From assembly GCA_031555145.1 (NCBI GenBank), contig JAVBUR010000115.1, positions 1 through 18,345 of the forward strand: DNA of 18,345 nt. The letters are read 5' to 3'. The first letter of the stretch is position 1; every line of letters begins with the position of its first letter. The stretch is from JAJDIA01 sp031555145 (GTDB lineage Bacteria > Bacteroidota > Bacteroidia > Bacteroidales > Tannerellaceae). The notes under the pieces were generated by a model. The model was not told where the DNA came from. It was given only the letters and a program-made list of their open reading frames with translations, and searched no databases. This document shows positions 15,505-18,345 of the stretch, in pieces. The translations under genes were made by a program, and so were the position numbers.

Positions 15505-16265
15505 GTAAGAATAAGATCAAATACATCCGGTCGTTGGAGATGCGGAAGTTCAGGAATGAATATGGGACGTTTGTGGCGGAAGGGAATAAGCTGGTAGCCG
15601 ACCTGCTGCCGGCATTTGCCTGCGAGCTAATGATTGCCCGGACATCCTGGATGGCAACACAGGGCAATTTGCCGGTAGAAGAACTGCTGGTGGATGAAGA
15701 CGATGATATCCGCAAGGCCAGTTTCCTGAAAAACCCGCAGGATGTGTTGGCTGTGTTCAGGCAACCAGCCTGGTCGATCGACGAAGTAGATCCTGCCAAC
15801 CAACTGGTACTGGCACTCGACAGCATACAAGACCCGGGCAACCTGGGGACAATTATCCGGATCGCCGACTGGTTCGGTATCCATCATATCGTCTGTTCGC
15901 CCGATACGGCCGATGTCTTCAGCCCGAAAGTCGTACAGGCAACAATGGGCGCCCTGGCGCGTGTCAAGGTACATTATACGGATCTGGAAGCCTGGCTCCG
16001 CACACAAGCCGCCAGCAATATTCCCCTCTACGGCACCTTCCTTGACGGAGAAAATATGTATGACAAAGCGTTATCGGGAACAGGCATACTTGTGATGGGG
16101 AACGAAGGCAATGGCATCCGTCCCGAAATCGAATCGTTGATCAATGAAAAGCTATATATCCCCAACTACCCGGCCGGGCAGGAGACTTCAGAGTCGCTCA
16201 ATGTGGCAGTGGCTACCGCCGTCACCTGTGCCGAGTTTCGCCGCCGCAGCGGAAAGACCGGATAA
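15498..16265 (+). CDS. SpoU/TrmH-family RNA 2'-O-methyltransferase
   Basis: This 255-residue SPOUT enzyme would transfer a methyl group from S-adenosylmethionine to a ribose 2'-OH in rRNA or tRNA. All three SpoU motifs are intact: motif 1 LDSIQDPGNLGTIIRIADWFG (107-127, with N115 and R121), motif 2 ILVMGNEGNGI (197-207) and motif 3 SESLNVAVATAVTCAEF (231-247). The N-terminal part (about 6-37, IKYIRSLEMRKFRNEYGTFVAEGNKLVADLL) is the small RNA-binding domain seen in RlmB/TsnR-like members. The exact target nucleotide cannot be told. Its start overlaps the unknown gene before it. Its last 78 bases overlap the 3' end of the small gene on the opposite strand. Confidence 0.94.
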   Translation: MLSKNKIKYIRSLEMRKFRNEYGTFVAEGNKLVADLLPAFACELMIARTSWMATQGNLPVEELLVDEDDDIRKASFLKNPQDVLAVFRQPAWSIDEVDPANQLVLALDSIQDPGNLGTIIRIADWFGIHHIVCSPDTADVFSPKVVQATMGALARVKVHYTDLEAWLRTQAASNIPLYGTFLDGENMYDKALSGTGILVMGNEGNGIRPEIESLINEKLYIPNYPAGQETSESLNVAVATAVTCAEFRRRSGKTG

Positions 16266-16514
16266 ACGATAGACATCCACCCGGCTGCCGGCGGACACTT
16301 CCCCGGTAAGACGCCTCCACTCTTCCAACAACACAGACGGCTGCGGTCGACTTCCTGCAAGCAGGGGAATCAGCACGCCGTCATAGAAGGTCGTCCCCGC
16401 CAACTCTTCCGTTAACGGAAAAACACCGGCCAACATGCCATCGTCCGTCAGTTCGATATAGTGCAGGGATAAGACATCTGTATACCAGACGTAATGGGCG
16501 GCAAGGCGTCGCAT
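16188..16514 (-). CDS. Small conserved-looking hypothetical protein
   Basis: This is a 108-residue protein of unknown function. The first half is coherent and looks like a small Bacteroidales family: RRLAAHYVWYTDVLSLHYIE, then LTDDGMLAGVFPLTEELAG, then TTFYDGVLIPLL. The second half (EEWRRLTGEVSAGSRVDVYRLSGLSAAA) is less distinctive, and the last 26 codons, counting the stop, are antisense to the methyltransferase gene. There is no signal peptide, membrane helix or recognised catalytic motif. It begins 14 bp after the stop of the DUF4296 gene, in line with being the last gene of that operon. I rate it real because of its position and the ordered N-terminal sequence, but the extreme C-terminus may be poorly conserved. 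Confidence 0.7.
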   Translation of the reverse strand: MRRLAAHYVWYTDVLSLHYIELTDDGMLAGVFPLTEELAGTTFYDGVLIPLLAGSRPQPSVLLEEWRRLTGEVSAGSRVDVYRLSGLSAAAAKLGTGDGGSHCHIERL

Positions 16515-16528
16515 ACGTAAAGCGGTTA

Positions 16529-17296
16529 TTATTCTTCGCGGAAAGGAGTTCCGTAGTTATACTTCATCAGGCTCAGGCTGTCCACATACACCTTATAGTA
16601 AGTAGAGTCCATATTATCGAGGCGGATCGATCCGAACACACGGCGTACCTGGCGGGTTGGCAATGTCTTGAGTACGGCTTCATAATAGCCGTCACGGCTG
16701 ATCTCCTTCGTGACCGAGATGATCGTATCCCGCTGCTCGGCGCTCAAACGCAGTTCGGGCTTAAACTTCAGGTTTTTCTTCAATCCCCAAAAACGTACCC
16801 CGAGCACAAACGAGCTACCCGATGAATAATTGGATTCAGGTTTGACATCGAACACCAGCCCATTGAACAAAGCTGAAGGCTCCATCACAAACGAATTGCG
16901 GCGTGGCCAGATATCCACCGAATCCCGATTGGAGACAGGGCCGGCATCCGCCTGTACATCACCAAGGGCTGCTATACGCTTGTCAAGATCAACCGACACG
17001 CGTTCATACAGTCTGACATAGAGATCCAGGTTACGCCCATACCAGATCAGTGAACTGTCGTATTGTGCCTGGGTAATATCGTGTTTGCGGAAAACCGATT
17101 GATACAGCGCCCACTTCGTGGAATCTTCCCGATAGGTCTGATAATCGGTATTCGTCATGGCTTCGGCGATCATCATATCGGTCAGGACTTTCTGCATTTC
17201 CTTCTCCGAAAGGATATTTTTGGGCACCTTGCTACAGGCTGCCAGTCCGGCTACAGCCACTAAAATAACGCCATATGTCCGCCAGTTGAACCGCAT
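16529..17296 (-). CDS. DUF4296 lipoprotein
   Basis: The 255-residue product has a lipoprotein signal peptide (membrane stretch at about 7-19, lipobox LAAC with Cys21), so it is a predicted envelope lipoprotein. The DUF4296 domain follows at once (about 24-110: VPKNILSEKEMQKVLTDMMIAEAMT, then the helical part with SVFRKHDITQAQYDSSLIWYGRNLDLYVRLYERV). The rest is a beta-rich C-terminal part ending in DSTYYKVYVDSLSLMKYN. The family is almost confined to Bacteroidetes and has no known function. Its ATG abuts the stop of the lipoprotein signal peptidase gene with no gap, so the two are probably translationally coupled. The signal peptidase should process this very protein. Confidence 0.92.
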   Translation of the reverse strand: MRFNWRTYGVILVAVAGLAACSKVPKNILSEKEMQKVLTDMMIAEAMTNTDYQTYREDSTKWALYQSVFRKHDITQAQYDSSLIWYGRNLDLYVRLYERVSVDLDKRIAALGDVQADAGPVSNRDSVDIWPRRNSFVMEPSALFNGLVFDVKPESNYSSGSSFVLGVRFWGLKKNLKFKPELRLSAEQRDTIISVTKEISRDGYYEAVLKTLPTRQVRRVFGSIRLDNMDSTYYKVYVDSLSLMKYNYGTPFREE

Positions 17297-17929
17297 TTAT
17301 TTGTCTGTCGATGTACTTTTTTCGGTTGAAAGACTGATTGATAGAGTCTTCCGGAAGAAGAGGATCAGTATAAACACCCCAACACAAATAGCCGAATCGG
17401 CCAGGTTGAAGATCGGACGGAAAAAGACAAACGGTTCGCCTCCCCATACCGGTACCCATTCGGGCAGGATGGTATCGATCAGCGGGAAGTAGAACATATC
17501 CACCACCTTGCCATGCAGCCAGGTACCATAACCACCTCCTTCGGGCATAAAGGTGGCCAATTGTCCGTAGCTGCTATCGAAGACCACACCGTAGAAGATC
17601 GAATCGATAATATTCCCGATCGCACCGGCAAAGATCAACGCGATGCAAGCCACAAATCCAAAGTGAAAGTTTTGTTTAACAATCTTGTACAGGTAATAGC
17701 CGATAAAGCCCACGGCTATGATCCGGAACACGGTGAGGAACAACTTGCTGATCACTTCCAGCCCGAATGCCATCCCCGGGTTCTCGGTAAAATAAATATA
17801 GAACCACGGTGTGATCTCGATACTCTCATGCAACTGCATATGAGTCTTCACCCAAATCTTAAGCACCTGGTCAAGCAGAAGGAGCAGTATTATGATCAAC
17901 ACTGCTCCCCATCCTTTAGAATATCTCAT
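17297..17929 (-). CDS. lspA: Lipoprotein signal peptidase (signal peptidase II)
   Basis: This 210-residue inner-membrane aspartyl protease cleaves prolipoprotein signal peptides before the lipidated cysteine. It has four membrane helices. The catalytic aspartates are in the two signature motifs: D109 in AGAIGNIIDSIFYG and D178 in FNLADSAICVG. The N-terminal DQVLKIWVK (20-28) and TENPGMAFG (48-56) motifs are also intact. The loop between the catalytic motifs is long (about 118-170, Gly/Trp-rich), as in other Bacteroidetes enzymes. I start it at the ATG at 17929, two bases before the coordinate where the dksA-like gene's stop ends; a GTG at 17941 in the same frame would overlap that gene. Two other products in the window (TamL-like and DUF4296) are predicted substrates. 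Confidence 0.96.
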   Translation of the reverse strand: MRYSKGWGAVLIIILLLLLDQVLKIWVKTHMQLHESIEITPWFYIYFTENPGMAFGLEVISKLFLTVFRIIAVGFIGYYLYKIVKQNFHFGFVACIALIFAGAIGNIIDSIFYGVVFDSSYGQLATFMPEGGGYGTWLHGKVVDMFYFPLIDTILPEWVPVWGGEPFVFFRPIFNLADSAICVGVFILILFFRKTLSISLSTEKSTSTDK

Positions 17930-17930
17930 A

Positions 17931-18311
17931 TTACTTTGCACCCCCTTGTTTGGCTTCGATACTTAATGTAGCGTGAGGAACGGCGCGCAGTCTTTCTTTC
18001 GGGATCAGTTTACCTGTTTCGCGGCAAACGCCGTATGTCTTGTTTTCGATACGGATCAGGGCCGCCTGGAGGTTCTGAATAAACTTCATCTGACGTTGGG
18101 CCAATCGTCCGGCTTCTTCTTTCGACAGGGTTGCGGCGCCTTCTTCCAGCACTTTGAACGTGGGGGAAGTATCGGCGACATCATTGCCGTCGGAATTGGT
18201 AATACCGGAACGAAGCATTTCATAATCTTTTTTTGCCACGTCCAGTTTTTCTAATATAATGGCGCGAAACTCCTCGAGTTCAGCATCCGAATATCTGGTT
18301 TTCTCTGCCAT
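17931..18311 (-). CDS. DksA/TraR-family protein lacking most zinc-finger cysteines
   Basis: This 126-residue protein has a long helical N-terminal hairpin (about 8-92, with EEFRAIILEKLDVAKKDYEML and LSKEEAGRLAQRQMKFIQNLQAALIRI). A DksA-type C-terminal motif follows: YGVCRETGKLIPKERLRAVPHATLSIEA (93-120). In canonical DksA the two CxxC pairs bind zinc. Here only Cys96 remains, with T99, S117 and A120 in the other positions, so zinc is unlikely to bind. By family it would reach into the RNA polymerase secondary channel and tune promoters or stress responses; whether it does so here is untested. I chose the ATG at 18311 (MAEKTRYS) over 18317. It is the first gene of the operon visible here. The right edge of the window is 34 bp upstream and cuts off its promoter region. 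Confidence 0.92.
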   Translation of the reverse strand: MAEKTRYSDAELEEFRAIILEKLDVAKKDYEMLRSGITNSDGNDVADTSPTFKVLEEGAATLSKEEAGRLAQRQMKFIQNLQAALIRIENKTYGVCRETGKLIPKERLRAVPHATLSIEAKQGGAK

Positions 18312-18345
18312 AATCATACATTCTATTGGTTCAACATTCTATTTT

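Overview
The window looks like chromosomal DNA of a member of the Bacteroidales. A Parabacteroides/Tannerellaceae-like source is an inference from gene content and moderate GC, not something I could test. Supporting signs are Bacteroidetes-type -7 boxes (TAnnTTTG), a DksA-like protein that has lost most zinc cysteines, a DUF4296 lipoprotein, a lipoprotein-type TamA/BamA homologue, and MacB-like permeases separated from their ATPase. I see no IS element, phage gene, tRNA, rRNA or CRISPR array.

Region 1 (1-8268) is an efflux and two-component module. On the minus strand, reading from 5345 to 193, are a TolC-family outer membrane channel, an HlyD/MacA-type adaptor and a MacB/FtsX-type ABC permease. 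Divergent from them, on the plus strand, are an NtrC-type sigma-54 activator (5591-6946) and its probable partner kinase (6952-8268). The 245 bp between the two units carry a good sigma-54 -24/-12 element pointing at the tolC-like gene. About 90 and 111 bp upstream of the predicted start of transcription lie two 19-bp GTGT...ACAC dyads 21 bp apart. The regulator genes have their own housekeeping-type -7 box. This reads as a self-contained circuit: kinase, then sigma-54 activator, then efflux operon. No ATPase for the ABC permease is in the window. Beyond the permease, at the left edge, is a regular array of five small palindromes with a 22-bp period.

Region 2 (8269-12302, plus strand) holds glutaminyl-tRNA synthetase, a tetratricopeptide-repeat protein and a DUF368 membrane protein (a family that includes polyprenyl-phosphate translocases), closely spaced and probably one transcript.

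Region 3 (12303-16265) has a TamA/BamA-family outer membrane lipoprotein on the minus strand. Divergent from it are a membrane-anchored protein of unknown function and a SpoU/TrmH-type RNA methyltransferase.

Region 4 (16188-18317, minus strand) is a tight operon of a DksA/TraR-like protein, lipoprotein signal peptidase, a DUF4296 lipoprotein and a small conserved-looking protein. The last gene's 3' end overlaps the 3' end of the methyltransferase gene by 78 bp on the opposite strand. The operon probably begins to the right of the window.
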